From NCBI GenBank assembly GCA_031216445.1, contig CM062219.1, positions 10,760,501 through 10,824,500 of the forward strand: a DNA stretch of 64,000 bases, read 5' to 3'. The DNA is from Lateolabrax maculatus (Eukaryota; Chordata; Actinopteri; Acropomatiformes; Lateolabracidae). The notes beneath the pieces were generated by a model, which saw only the letters and a list, made by a program, of their open reading frames with translations, ran no database searches and had not been told where the DNA came from. Positions within the stretch are counted from its first letter, which is position 1. Each line of letters starts with the position of its first letter. Below are positions 1 to 14,300 of this stretch, piece by piece. A program made the position numbers and the translations under genes.

Positions 1-1349
1 CATTTCCTCTTGCTATTATAGAGCAGTTGTTACAAAACAACTAGGCCTATAGTTTATATATAATATTGATATATGAGATCATAAATCTCAAAAAACTGAC
101 TCACAGAAAAAGGCCTATATTAACTCCAAAGTAAATTAATTGTTTGTCAAAAATGTAAACGTTTTATAGACCAATACTCAATGCTGGCAGTGGCGGCTGC
201 TGCTGAAATTAATGGTGCAAGCTCTGATCCCAAGGAGTAAGTCTGTCATTCATTTCAAACAATTTGTCCCTGCAGTGTTAGACCACAAATTCCACCAAAA
301 ATATTGTTTATTTATGTGTGACTGTAGGGTTTCTAGAAGGCAAATCAGTAATGATGTACATGCCAAAGTAAGTAGTGTGCAACTAAATGCTGATTGATGT
401 AGATTTCATATATATTAATAAAATGCACCACCAGCAATTGGGCTAATTGCCAAGAACAAATTATAACCCCATGTTTATATACTGATTTTGACAATAGATT
501 TGTATGGAATTTTGGTAAACAACATGTTTTCCTACAATGGAAAAGCCTCAGGGAAGAGGTTGAATATGCATGGTGAAAATGCAATTTAAATAGTGAAATA
601 TTATAACAATGGCAGAGAAGTTTACAGTGACAGACCACATTGAACATTGCATATATAAACAAGTTTAATGTATATATGCATTAGCCTTTGCCCAATTGTG
701 TATCTCTTTGCGGTAGTGAGGGAATATATAGAAGATAGTTGAGAGTCTGTTAATGATTGTCAGTGGGTGTTTATCTGTTGTCATACAATTGAGGACCTGG
801 GATATTTAGTATCCTCAGACTTCTATGCCCTTAGTTTTATTGTAACACAACTGTCTTGTGATGGCTACATTAAATTTTGCATGAGCAGAACTGTAATGTT
901 AATGTTTTTCCAAGACACCAAATGCTGTATGATTTACATCCAACTGAATACTCTGGACATCTGTCTGAATACTGCCCAGCGATTGCATTTACATAAATTT
1001 TGTGCTTGCGCATGAATTGTATAGGAAACACTTTTTAACACTGTTGTAATACCTTTTTATAGGGGCTAATCTCAATGGAAATGAGGCTCATTGTTATCAG
1101 CCGCAGGCCTCGAGTGTTCTTGCAGCGTAGAGCAGAGTGGCTCCAGGTTGTTTGGTTATCCTGTATGTGAACCTTTGTGTCCTCTTTTTCTTTTTCTACA
1201 GAGAAGGAGAAAAGAGAAATCTGGGTCTCTCTTATATGCTGCTCTGATACCAATTATGCAAACTATTATAGAATTTAACCAGGCCAGCTCTTATCGGCTA
1301 ATCCAGAAGTAATAGATTCTATTAAAAATGTATGAGGGGGTTGGGGGAT

Positions 1350-1351
<2 letters not shown>

Positions 1352-1398
<47 letters not shown>
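1352..1398. repeat. (TG)n microsatellite
   Basis: About 23 uninterrupted TG dinucleotides are seen directly. A second tract of about 14 GT units lies at 1872-1900. Confidence 0.95.
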
Positions 1399-1399
<1 letters not shown>

Positions 1400-1869
1400 A
1401 GGGGTGTATAGAGATTAATCCAGCAGCTGCAGCAGCACTGCTGTCTAATTCTGTCTGTACGTCAGACTACTTGTCTGGTCTCCATTACTTAGACAGGTTC
1501 CTGCAGTGCCTACGTTGAAGACAGTATAAAAGCCATACCTAATATACAATTAATTACACAGTAAGTGGATTGTTATTCATGTTGTCAAAGAGAGACAATG
1601 CTTTTTTTTCCTCCTCTGTAATGACCAATTGCTCTTTGTTAATCATTTATTTCTTCCTGAATTAACCTCCTCTTTTTGCTTTTGTGCTCGTTCTCTTTTG
1701 CTCGTCTGCTTTCTGAGTGGAAGGAAGGAAAAACATTAGCATAGCACTCACATGCTAATCCACCCAGAGAGTGAAAAGGGTGCTCGTCTTAAACCTTTTT
1801 CATTATCATCTAATTATTAACTGAGGATTCTGAGAACTGCTAACAGGATCTGAGATGGCTCGGGAAGGG

Positions 1870-1871
<2 letters not shown>

Positions 1872-1900
<29 letters not shown>
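1872..1900. repeat. (GT)n microsatellite
   Basis: An uninterrupted GT run is seen directly in the non-coding region upstream of fam222a. Confidence 0.95.
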
Positions 1901-1902
<2 letters not shown>

Positions 1903-3854
1903 CGTGGCAGGGTGAGGGGGTGTGTGAGTGTAGAGCCAGTGTGTATCTTTTTTTTTTTCTCTGTATGTTTCATGTTTGTTGAGAGGGAGGCTCTCTTTGC
2001 AATTTGCTTCTATCTGCTCTGACCCTTGATGCTGCACGAAGTCATAAAATACTCTAGAAGGTCAGACAGATGCTCTTGTCTGAGTCCCTCTATAATTTAG
2101 GGCTTTTTCCTACAATCCTACTACTGATGGATATTCTTGTGCTGCCACCTTGTACAGCCAAACAGGTTGGCATGGTTTTCTTTTAAACATACTAATGTAT
2201 TTTCTGTGTAATCATGCATAGCCAGCTTTAATATCTCAAAAATTATGATCCACATAACCTTGATTGTCAGGTGTTTAACTTAAATCAAGCTTCCAATTAC
2301 AGCATAGATATTTATTTAGCTAATTTAATGACAATACATCAATAGTTGTCTCAAGAAAATTAGTCGAAGGTACTCCTTTTTGTTGAACAGATGTCAGTTA
2401 AATTTACATTTAAGGCACCAGCGATCTGCCTGTTAAATTAAAGCAGCCATTATAAAGTTTTTCCACCACTGGCTGCAATTGACTTTATCTCGTCACAACC
2501 CCAAACAACCCCCCACCCATCCCGTCCCGTCCTCATCCCAAACGGCCCATTTTAAAATGAGATATTTTGCATCCTGTCAATGATGAGGGCAGAGACTTGA
2601 AAAATAGATTTTTTTTTGCCAAGACAACCTTATCAGAAAACCATGAGGGACAGTTAGATGGACTGCAAAGCACAAGGCACAAGGTCTTTATCTCCCTGGC
2701 AGCCCCTCAGTGGACCTCATCATGCTGCTTATCAGCTGCATGGACGTCGCCTGAGAGTGGCAAGGATTCGACGTCCTTGCAGCTTAAACTTTGTGCTCTT
2801 TTTCTTATTATGCATGTTAGAGAAGTCATTGAATACATGCATTTGTAAGACATAGGAAGTGCCAAAGTATCGGCTGCAGAGGACATGAGAAGCGAGGCAT
2901 CTGGTTTATAACCTCTACAGTACCATAACGTCTTGCGCAAAGGCAGATAAGACGATGATTGAAGAAAACTGGCTCGGAAGAGACAACACTGACCATTATG
3001 TTAATGACAAAGATCCGTGACCTTATTCGTGAAGGTCGAGTTGAACTATGCTGCATACTGCCAATTTTATGATCGCTGGCAATTACTTTGCAGTTGTCAG
3101 GTACCTAATTTCAGTATTATATCAGCCACTCACTATGTGAGTGATTTACCGTGAGATATCTTGATATGACATTGTAAGAAAGTGCAAGACATAAAACTTT
3201 TTTGTCGAACAAAACATTATGTGGAGAATTGATATTTTTTGAGAACTTATATGTGATGCATTCTGGGATCCCTTTGATCTTCTATCTCTGTTCCCTTTTT
3301 CCGGTAATTCCACTCAAGAGAGAGAAGGCAATTTTAAGCTTAAATTTTTATAACATCTCTTTAAATTTAAAATTTAGATAGCAGGATGAAAGAAACCATC
3401 ATTACTTGCACTTTATGCATCATTTCTGGCTCCCTTCTCTGCCTTCAGAGAAACTTTTTTTTCCCTTTAAGCCACTGCAGGCCTCTCTTTTGAATTATAA
3501 TGCCTTCCTTGATGTATTTTATTCCAGCTGCAAATTATGGGAGTAATGGAAGGTATTCCAATTCATGTCTCATTTTCTGTTAGTGAAGGGATTTCCCTGG
3601 AGATACCTTTTCTCCATTGTGCCTCTGCGTTTTCGGCACCTCCCTCTTGACAAATATGTGGTAATGGAAGGGTTGTTGTGAAATTGCCATTATTTTCTAA
3701 ATGGAATCTGACCATACTGAGGCTTTTAGCTCTTCACATGTGTGTGCTGAAATGAGACAGGTTGCACTGAGCAGTTTGAAGTGGGCTTGTCACCAAGGGA
3801 CATATGTTCAGCGGAAGAGAGGGGTGGGTACAAGAGAAAGGGAAGAGTGAGGGA

Positions 3855-3857
<3 letters not shown>

Positions 3858-3906
<49 letters not shown>
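3858..3906. repeat. Poly-T tract of 49 bases
   Basis: Forty-nine consecutive T are seen. It could be the poly-A tail of a minus-strand retro-insertion or a simple expansion. No element body was recognised beside it, and homopolymers of this length are also prone to assembly length error. Confidence 0.9.
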
Positions 3907-3907
<1 letters not shown>

Positions 3908-5336
3908 GCACCTGAGTAAAATGAGAGCCACTCTGTCTCTTCTTCCTTTTGAGGCGAAGGTAATCATGTTTCTCCAGCTCGTCACTGAACACTCTGTTCT
4001 GTGGTTGACTCGCTTTAGTTGCCCTCTGGACCCTGAGGGAGAAATGAAAGCAAAAATCCAAAAGAACCTTAAAACTGAACAAGAAAAAGAGGCAATCTGA
4101 CAGCTGTATGCTGCAGGCTTATATTAGACTTGTTGGGAACTACTGCATTGTAGTGAAAATACTGTGTTTTTTTCCATTTGTAATCATTGGATAGAATATT
4201 ATACATATTAGATATAAATTATTAATAACATATAAATCTGTGTTTTGTTTTTTGCATAGATTGCTGATTGCTATACAGCATTTTACGGTAGCCCCGGGTT
4301 TTTTAGTGCAGTGCTAGCATTCAGATTTGGTGACTTTCAGATAATCAAAGAGAATGTCAAATGCGATTATCACTGAAATATTCCCCTCAGTGCCTGGCTT
4401 TATCTTCAGAATAATTGCTTCAATCAGCACAGCTGTGGAGAGGCGCCTTCTTTTTCAGACACAGCCTCTCATTTCCTCTGACAATACTTAACTCTGCAAA
4501 CAGCACAGCCTATTTTAGGGAGCGAGTTGCTTTTGGCTTTCTCTGCTGATCAATACGGCCATAAATTCATAGAATAAAAAGAATAAACCCAGGTCTCAGG
4601 TATAGTAACAAATTGAAATACACAGCCCGAGGCTACAGAGGTCTTGTAAATGAACTGGGTGATTGCAACCGACAGAACAAGGTTGATAACAGGAAAGAGC
4701 CATCATAACAACTAAGCAGAAGGAGGAGATTGTCATTAAGTGATATTACGTTTTTGAATGCACAATCTCAGCAGTTCAAAGAGGGGCTCCTGAAAGTTAA
4801 TATGTTAAAAGGACCCAAGTGGTTGTGGAGTTTTAGATATGTAAGCTACTGAAGTAACGTGGAAAAGATGTTTTTGAAAGAGCCTCCTCTGGGGTTTTAG
4901 TGTTCTCTACCAGCAAGCTTGCAGTTTTATACCAACATCATACTGATGTTTGATGCAAAAGTTTGAATGTTTTATATATAATTTGATGGGTTTTTTAAAA
5001 AAACTTTTTCACTCTTTCCAGTGATCCTTGAAACTATGTGGCCTAACTAGGCAATCACCAAAACCTTTTAAAATCAAAAGACATGAAAACAGAACCGCTG
5101 ATCAACTGATTACTAGTGAAGTTAAAGGTTTTGAGCCACGCTAGCTGTGTCCTTCTGTGGACAGCAATCTTGGTCTGTCGGTCAGCCCAACACTTTGATT
5201 CGGACAGAAATATCTCAACAACTACATGATGGGTTGCCATGGAATTTAGTTTTTAAGAACTGTGTTTTTTTTTTTTTCTCTCTCTCTTTTGTTTTAGCAG
5301 GTTTACCCAGGCTGTGTGCAGCCCCACTGAACTATC

Positions 5337-8300
5337 ATGCTGGCCTGTATCCAGAGACGGCAGAATCTCTCATCGCAGCATCTGGCCTGCACACCTAAAA
5401 GCCTCGATGTTCCACCACCGCCATTACTGCTGTCAGTACCATGCCTGCAGCCGTGCGCCCGCAAAGGTGAGTTTATATCACACAGGTGAAGACATTTTGC
5501 CAAAGAGGATGAACAGCGAGTACAAAACACATAGTTTTAAAAAGAAAACGCTGGTAACTTGTAAAACATTGGTCATGTTCCTGAGCATCAGTCTTGTTCA
5601 GCTTGACCTTTTCGCCTCCAAGTACACACAGAGATCAGCTGATTTGAAGCCTCTCGAATTAAAATAACAGGCCACATGATGATGATGATGATGATAATGA
5701 TGATGCCTGTTAATTGGGCTACTAATCAGTGTGCTCCTGCAGTGCAAATGCGTGCAGGTCAAAGTGGACTTTGACTCAAAGTGAAATTACATAGAGTTAA
5801 TCAACTCTCCTATACAGGGTTACTAATGATGTTCACATTTGGTGTAGAAAGGGCTTCATGTCAGTATTGTTTGACCTTCATCTTGACTGATTAGACTTGC
5901 CTGATATCAGACAGAATTGTCAACTCGTTACACTGCATTTCCATCTTCAGTCTGACATTCCCACTCTAACCGATTTCGGTGGGGGAAGGGGGATTCGATT
6001 TTCATTAACTTATCACTAGAGACCAAGATATTCGCCTGAATCCAATGCACGCCGGCGTACGCCTGTGGTGCACCGAGTAGCTGGAGTCTGTACACCATTT
6101 GACAGTTACCGTAGCCGGCAGATCCGCCAGATCCACCGCTAAATTTCTACCGCTAAACTCCCCCCGTGGCGCTCATTGGATCGGTCGTTTTTTAGCCAGA
6201 GAAACCACTGTTTCATGTCACAATGCCAGAACAGAAGCAGTCAAGCGGATTCAAAGGTCTGGACCCAGGCAATGGCTATACCGTAGTCACTGAAAGGTCA
6301 AGTGGGTGTCTTTGGGACTAACATGGACTGACATTTGTGATTAGATTTCTTTCAGTTAATTGATTGAATGCTGACATGTTTGCAGATTCAGTTCTTGGTC
6401 TGATACTGCTCTCTTTATGTAGGTTACTCTACATCCATATTATTTGTGCATTGGTCCAAATTGCATACGCTTTTTCTTCCTGGACAGTCTAGATTCACAT
6501 AATGAGATCATAGTACCATAAATGAAGTTATTCTGCTGTGGTTTCCTTTTTACGATTGCTTTAAAATTTTGCTGATGCCTCATACTTCTATGATTGGCCT
6601 GGTTTGAAGCTATATTGAAGATCTATAACTGCTTACAGTTTAATGGTTCAGCTGGGTGTGTATTGCAGTCTTATGAATGTATTTCTGTGGTCATTTTTAA
6701 AGATGTTTTGTTTCCATTTTGGTATATGTGTTGTGGTGTGTTGGGCTGTTATGGTTTTGAGCCTGTGCTTGTCATATTAAATGTGCTTTATTTGGACCCA
6801 TGGAAGGATGGCTACCGCACTGCAGAAGCTAAAAGGGATCATTGTAAATTAAATGAAACTGTACGGCTCAGACTGTCGTCTCATAGAAAGCAAGAGCAAA
6901 GAAAATATTGACCCTAACATTGTGTAAATTCAGCTTTCTCTGGGACAGAATCATCCTAATTTGAGTATCATTTTATCACTATTAGCCTATAGGGCATATG
7001 TGCACCTTTGACTGCAGAGCAGGGCAATAGTTTGGATTATCCTATCTGACTGATCATGTTGCATTGCACTGACAGTTCATTTGTATGAGCCTGTGCACTC
7101 TCATGAAGGATATCTTTGTTCATTCATCCTGAAATGTATGGAAAGTATAGAAGGCACAACCTTATTTTCAGATTAAATACCCCAGTCATTTTTGGATTTC
7201 GGTGACACCTGCACATACACGCAGGTGTTTTTACTCATTCTGGATAATTAGACCTATTCTTTGGTTGAAGTTGGGTGGAAGCATGCTTAAAGTTTTCTGA
7301 GGTCGCCGAACTCCATATACTTGAAAGCACCATAAAAGCTTTCTTGATCTAGCAGGTGCAACAGGACTAACAGGAGAGTCAGGGATATGCCAGTCAAGCG
7401 CAGTGTACAAATACTCCCAAATAATTGAAAACACCTGTGTGGTGGTGTGACAGACTGTGTAGTTAGATGACAAAACGCGTTGATAGTGTTTTGCGTTATT
7501 ATTTCTCCCTTATATACTTGTAGCCAAACAATTGTATCACACTTTCCTCCTGTTTGAAATGCTGAAAAGCTCCATCTCCTCATCTCCCATCTTTCTCCCC
7601 AGATGAAATTCTTCATCTTTTTTGCTATTAAATATTAATTGGGAATCAATGGAGCACTTGTCTGCTAAACGCTGGAACAGAAGGGCCTAGTTTGCCTCAG
7701 GCAGAACCGGGGGTGCGTTTCTCATCCTGTTTACCTGCAGGGCCTTTTCCTACCCCTTGAGTTTTATGTACTGCAACTGTGCGTAGTGCAGCACCCTCCA
7801 GCTCTAGCCTGACATTTCAAGCACAACCACAGGGAATAGACTGCGGATGGGAGCTCAGTCTGTGTGGCCCTGGCTTCTTCATTAAATGCGTCGTTGCTGG
7901 ATTGAGTTAAATAGGGACCGTCTTTAATCGCTGCTGCGCGTTTGAAAGCCATTTCCATTTTTAGCTATCAATAAATGGAAGGCACAGGACATGAAAGCTT
8001 TCAGCCACACAAACCCATGTGAACGATTTCTGAGAAACGAGTGTCAGGAATTATGTGATGAGAGTGAACGAGAGCTGTTCTCCTCTCTGCTATCTCAGCT
8101 TAAAAGCAGGGGCTGGAAACGCTTTTTCCCACGCTGCTGGCCTATGATTGGGTCGGCTTTGAGAGGGGAAACTTTGCCCAAGCTGGGCCAAGCGGCACAG
8201 AAACAAATGAGGAGTGACACTGGTGCAAAGGAGTATTCGCCAGAGCCTCTTCGAGCACACATAACTAAGTGTTCAGCCCTGAGGTTACTCTGTTCTGTGA

Positions 8301-11300
8301 GCACCCTTCATGTGGAGATTACTGACATGGAAAGACGGAGGCATGTGAAAATGGGGTGAATGCAGGTCTGTGTTTTTATTTTTGTGTGTTTGCGGAAGGG
8401 AGGTGATAGGGAGGTTAGTGTGAGTGAGATTTAAGAGCACATGTCTATGTTTCAGCAAGTCCTGTGTCTACTTTTTCCACTTCACCCATCTCAGACTAAT
8501 GGTCCTCTGGGTTGCCAGGTTGAGTAAACCACATGGAGGCATTAACCTTTAACACCATAGATATAAATATGAATGCCTCTTTCTATAAGTCTGTTGACAT
8601 AAGGAAGGCTGCTGATACCGCATCTTACTTGTGAAACTTATCGATCCTGTATTAATCAATATGTTTGATTTACGTTGACTTAAATGAGTCTAATGTGAAA
8701 GGGGTCACTCAGTCACAAACCCAGTAAATAAGCATTCAACACTAAGCTTTTTAGGTTCTTTCAGCACATTGTTTTGGTTTCATGACACATTTATGGTTTG
8801 TGTAACCAGTCGACGTCACTGGAGAAGAAACCAGAGGTGCGAATCAAAGCGGTAGCAAATTCAGATTGCTTTGTTGTTACAGTTTGGAACAACATTGTTA
8901 AGGTTTACGAATTCAACCAAAATGTACCCAAAATCTCAAAGGGAAATCGTGTTAAACTGCGGATTGAATTAGCAGTTTTCTCAACAACAAAATCCTTATC
9001 TTCCGCCCACCATGAGTGGCATATGTTAACAGCTCTGTGACTGGATGTTCACTTGTCACCTTATATTTTATGTTCACAGTCTTGTACCGTCAATGTTTTT
9101 ATCAAACAACCAGTAATTTTCTAACCCAGTGGTTCTTTTGTAGTGATGATTCAACCAGGATAACTTCATGGCCATTCAAGCTGTAGAAGTGCTTCAGCTA
9201 GGCCCTAGTAGCCATGAATTGTACTTTAACTGTACTGACTGAATGTCTGAAATGTTACTGAAAGCTAGAAACTGACTGAAATGGCATATCGTAATGCAAA
9301 ATGAAGAAACAACAGAATTTTATTTTCAATTGTGTGGCCTGAATTGAGAGGGAGAACCTGGTAGCTGCTAGTTGATGTGGCTTTGTCTAACCAGCACATA
9401 GTCTACTGCAGAAGCTCGTCTCAGGGAGATGAATGAAGTCAGGGCCAATTAATTACATGGTTCTAATGACTGGGCTTATTGGGCCATCAGGGTGCATAGA
9501 GGAGGTTGTCATGGTAACAGAGACATAGGTTTCAAATGTGTTGTGAATGTGCTGAGCTTAGACCCTTGTTGTTAAGGTAGGCCAGAGTATTTTAAATATC
9601 AGGATAATTGGTGTGGTAAACAAGTGTTTATGCCTGCTGAGAAGCTCTGTTCTGTTATTAATTGCCAGTTCTCAGCGCCATGTTCCTGCTGAGGATTTGA
9701 CGCTCATAAACATGTTATCTCACAAAAGTGTTCACAATAAGTCCTCCGCATAACATCAAAGGCCTGTGGGATTTTTTTGTCTGGCAGTTCAGCCAACATG
9801 TATGGATTCTAACAAAGAATAATTTATCCATTTTTAGTTTTCTTGTGGGAATCCTATGAAGTGGTCATTCTAATAATTTCCTTATGTTTGCCCTCTGGGT
9901 ATGTAATGTTTGGAAGCCGTGGTTTTGGAAACGCAATGAGCTTGTCCAACTACCGTTTTCAGCCCTGCCTCTGGGGCTTGTTTTGCCCATAAATTAGCGA
10001 TTAACTCAAACTGCTCCAAAACAATGAGGTCTCCGCTCTAATCTGTGGGGAAACGGCTTCAAGTGTGACCATGGGAAAAAGATTAGCCACTTTAAAATGG
10101 CAGAAAGTATTGAGTGGGATTGTATGGGGGTGGAATCGGGTTTATGAAAGACCATATATATACACCATGGTATGGTACGTGCCCAGTGTCTTATCCCTCC
10201 TGAATATTTGAATGGTAATATTTCTAAAATGTCTTTCTGTAAGTCACAAACACACATAATAAATTAGGCCTAGTGGTGATAGAGAGTTTATAATTGGCCC
10301 CCACCCCCAACTGATTCTCTCTCTGCATGGAAAGAGGAAATCAGGATTAGGTATTTCCTCTGAAAGTGTGCCAGTTTCACTCAGCATGGTGCCATTACCG
10401 TTGAGCAGCATGTTTTAATGTGTGGAGCCTCTTTCAACCTAGAAAACACACGAGCCTGACTAGTGGGACCATTAAATCTATCAATCTAGGGTTTTACATG
10501 CATCAGACATCAGCGTCATTATGCTGATTTTTGAGGAAAAGGAAAAATGCAAACAAGCTTTTCAATCCTACATAACCTACTTCAATCATCCCTGTCTAAA
10601 AGCAAAATGGGGAAGAAATGTTAAGGGTCAAAGAATTTAAATTTGTAAGCACTGCATGATGCTCTGAGCCAAGGTTGCTTGCTAAAATTGCCTGAAGTTA
10701 TTTTCTGTGCTGTTTTTCGTCTGCCTCTGCGCCTGTGCTCTCTGTCAGGGCTGAAGAGTGAAACAGCGTGCAGTCTGCAGGTTCAGGGTGATTAAGTGCT
10801 TAAGGTCAGACTGCTAATTATCTCTCTGCCATTCCTTACCTGACAACACACAGCTGCCATTTCCCCGTTGTCATGTGAACAGCCTCGTATTTGTTTTCAT
10901 TTCTCAGCTTTATTTTACACCACTGAATGCTGTGTTACTGCAGTGCCTGTCAATAAAGAAAGGGAAGCATGTCACAAAGAAATGTATAGTTGACGATCTT
11001 AATTTAGTTTTTGTTAAATCATAAAAGATGACATATTAGTGTATTTTATTTATATTTGTAGCATAATTAAATACATAAGGCTGTGATCCATTATAGCTAA
11101 GCATTGCCGGCTTGTGACTGTGCCTTATCACAGGTTGCATTATGTCTAGGAGCTGTGAGCAGTTCAATCAAAAAGTAATGTTCCCTTCACACATTTTAAT
11201 AGTCCTGAAAACAAAATTGGTGAGAAATAAAAAAAGAAATACTGTCAAAATTAAACATAGTTTTGTGTATCAGAAATGTTTTTTCTTCTTCCCCATCTTG

Positions 11301-14300
11301 TTACTCATCTCGTGGCCCCTCAGATTTATCTTGTGATCTTGGGGGGTCTCAAAAAGCTGTAATGTGACTTTCTTTTTTTTTTAAGTGTATCCAGACCATT
11401 TATTCTGGTCTATGTGCTGATTAATTAATAATGTCATCTCCTAAAGGCCACATCAGCTGTTACATACACTGTTTTGTGTAGCTGTTGTAGCTCAGACATA
11501 AAATATTTTCAAATGCCTTGTATTTAAAGTAGCTGAATAGCTGATGCACATTCAGATGTACATTTTCCTTGTTGGAGATGACTGATGCATATGCTTTGAA
11601 ATACACCAGCTGTTTAAAATGGAAATGAATAGAATGGAAAATGCACAGTAAAAGCTTTCTAATTTAAATTCGTCCTGATTTTAAAGGGTGCAAATGACCG
11701 TTTTGGTCACCTGTAGAGAAACCATAGAAGCGATACTTTATGCACGTCGTCAATTATCACATTCAGTAGTATGCATGGAGCCTCATGCTGAGAGTTTGGG
11801 TGACACACAGTAGGCTCTTGCTTTCCTGGCACCTTCGAGGGAAACTTCAGCTTTGCAGTGCCAGATTTTAATTAATGAACTCCACATTTTAGGCACTGTT
11901 TGACTTGGGTGTTTTCAGGAAGGCCTAGTGAAATGGGCGAATTTTGTGAAGAATGACATCAAGATATATATTTGTGTTACTGCCACCACATGCTTTGATA
12001 AAGCCACTACTGACTGGTAAACATGACATGCTGCGCTGAGTTTACTGCCATTTAACACCACAGATTGGTATTAAAGTCGCTTAAGATTGAAACCGTTGCC
12101 TCTGGTTGTAATTTCTGGTCATGGTCTTTCTGATCTCAGTTTTAATTTCAGTATCCTGTCGGGCTTCTGTCAGGATTGGCTAAAACGATCCCCTTTCTTT
12201 AGGCATATGTCACACAGGAGTGGTCCTCAGATGATAAATATGAGACCGCAGAGTGGGGAAGGCCTATTTGCTAATGAGGTTTCCATAGTGCCACATTAAG
12301 GCAGCCACAGTGTGAAGTGCAGCTGTGTTGTGTCTCCCTGGCTCTGACAGGGCTGTAATCTCTGGACTAACAATATCCGACACCCTGTGAAGACGTGTTA
12401 GCATTCAAAGAGTTTGAAGTGTTTGTGGAACAGCAAGCCAATCGCAGCATGCAGGGCTCGACACTGACATTTTGGTGAACGACGACTAAAATGCTTGTTT
12501 CACTAAACTGTCGTTGGTAGTTGAGCATTGTTATCCAAGGCAGAAAATAGACATGATTTGTGCAGTAGTGTAAATGCTGGTGTGCGTGTTGATCCAAGGA
12601 TTTATTATATTTTCTAAATGTATCATCGCTTCTCATCATCTAAGCTCTTTTCAGGTGGATATGAGCCTCTTCTACTTTCATTTATGGTCATGAATATTCA
12701 GTTTTTAGCCCAAGGCCCGAAATTGTTATTGCACCTGGTTTTACCTCTTTCTCCGTGAGTGGGATTATGGGAAACCAGAGAAGAAAGAGCTCCCATCTTG
12801 ATGCCGTATACAGTTTAAACACCTCTCCAACATCCCAGATGTCATGGTTTTTCTATAGCGGCACTACACTGTGATTCATAATAAGCAGTGTTTTGCTTTG
12901 CTGTATTTCTCTGTAGAATACATTCATGCTCCTGGCACCATGGTGCTGTTCCTTCTGCTCCACTGGGAGATTGCTGGATGGATTGAACACTCCACCTTAC
13001 CTCTTTCCTCCATTTTAAACACCCAATTTATTTCTTTCATGAGATGGATCTTGTAGATTGAATCATTTTCACAGTCGGGAGGCTCACTGTAGGCCTGAAA
13101 TGAAATGAACTCCCAAATCAATTTCAAATGGGAACAACAAGTGAGCTCTCCCCTGCATAGATGGAATTGGTTTTGTTATTGAAAATGAAATGAAGTGTTT
13201 TGTTTTTATTTTTCGCCCTTTTATTGCAGATTACAGCCTTGTTCTTTTTCCTGCTGTGATTTCCACCGACTTAGAGCCCTGATCTAGGTTAATTTCAGCG
13301 TCTTTTGTTTTTATGTCAGGAATTCCATAAAAGTGTCACTCGGAAAGGTGGCGGTAATTTCTACTAGGTGATTTATTGTTTTTAAAACGGGGCGTCTTTT
13401 CCACCTTTCCTTTGTCGCTAGGAGTTAAGCAGCCATGAAATTGCCTGAATAATAGTGTTTAAATCCAATCTTAGTTTGTCCTGTCAGCTTTCCCACACAC
13501 AATACAATTGGCAGTGGCATTGGTGATTGCTCTTTTTCCATCTGCATCAACTTTTCCTTGACAGTTTAGGCACCAAGCTTTTACAGTAGAATCAGTTTAG
13601 GTTCATAAAAGCATAAAGTGGAACAAAATTTCACAGGCAGGAACTGGTGATGCTCGAATGGTTACAAAGTTATTGTGAAAATAACAAAAAATAAGGTGTG
13701 GATCAGCTAGGAAGAATTTTAGCATTTGGGCAAATTGCTGAAATATTCATCATAATCTTAGAAATGATTAACTGTGCTTATGCTAAGGTATCTTCCGATC
13801 AGGAATCTTTTTGTTTTTTTTAAAGAAAGCTACAGAAAATATAAGTCCGAAGCACCTTTTTGAAATATTTCACAGTTACTACAACCAGCTTCCACTTGGC
13901 TCCTTCTGTTGTGGTTTAACAGTTTAATGTCATCAAATGAATCTCATTGGAGCCATTTCAGTAAAATTAGGTCCTCTCCCCTCTCCTGCTGCCACTTCCC
14001 ATCTTTTGATTTCCCAGGGTAAACTCATTTTGGGTTGAACTAAGTCTGAATTAATTTCATTAAGCACTGATCAAACAGTGCTGGAGGTGTTTCCCGCCTT
14101 GCAATTGGTTTATGACATGTTGATGTCCGCCATTATTCCCTAAAACAGATTTGAGATTGGAAGGGGAAAAAAACAACAGAAAACACAAGATCCAGGGTTT
14201 CTCTGGGCTGCTTGTCGACTAATCACTTGCTTCTGTCTGCTTTCTTCACAGGCGAGCCAGCCTCCATAATTTCTCGGTACCCTTCCCCTGCAGAGTTGGA

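Larger units (their letters stand above)
1..5300. other. fam222a upstream or 5' intron sequence, non-coding
   Basis: This AT-rich stretch has no reading frame that I can match to a protein. It precedes the first coding exon of fam222a, whose splice acceptor AG is at 5299-5300, so at least part of it should be a 5' UTR intron. The non-coding first exon was not located and may lie left of the window. It holds (TG)n tracts at 1352-1398 and 1872-1900 and a poly-T tract at 3858-3906. Confidence 0.6.

Noticed and set aside
3726..4100. Open frames across the 49-base T tract, with poly-Phe or poly-Lys
   Set aside because: They exist only because the homopolymer lacks stops; no homology or splice context.
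7991..8359. 122-codon plus-strand frame in the fam222a intron
   Set aside because: No recognisable family, no matching splice sites, composition like random intron; overlaps another open frame on the other strand.
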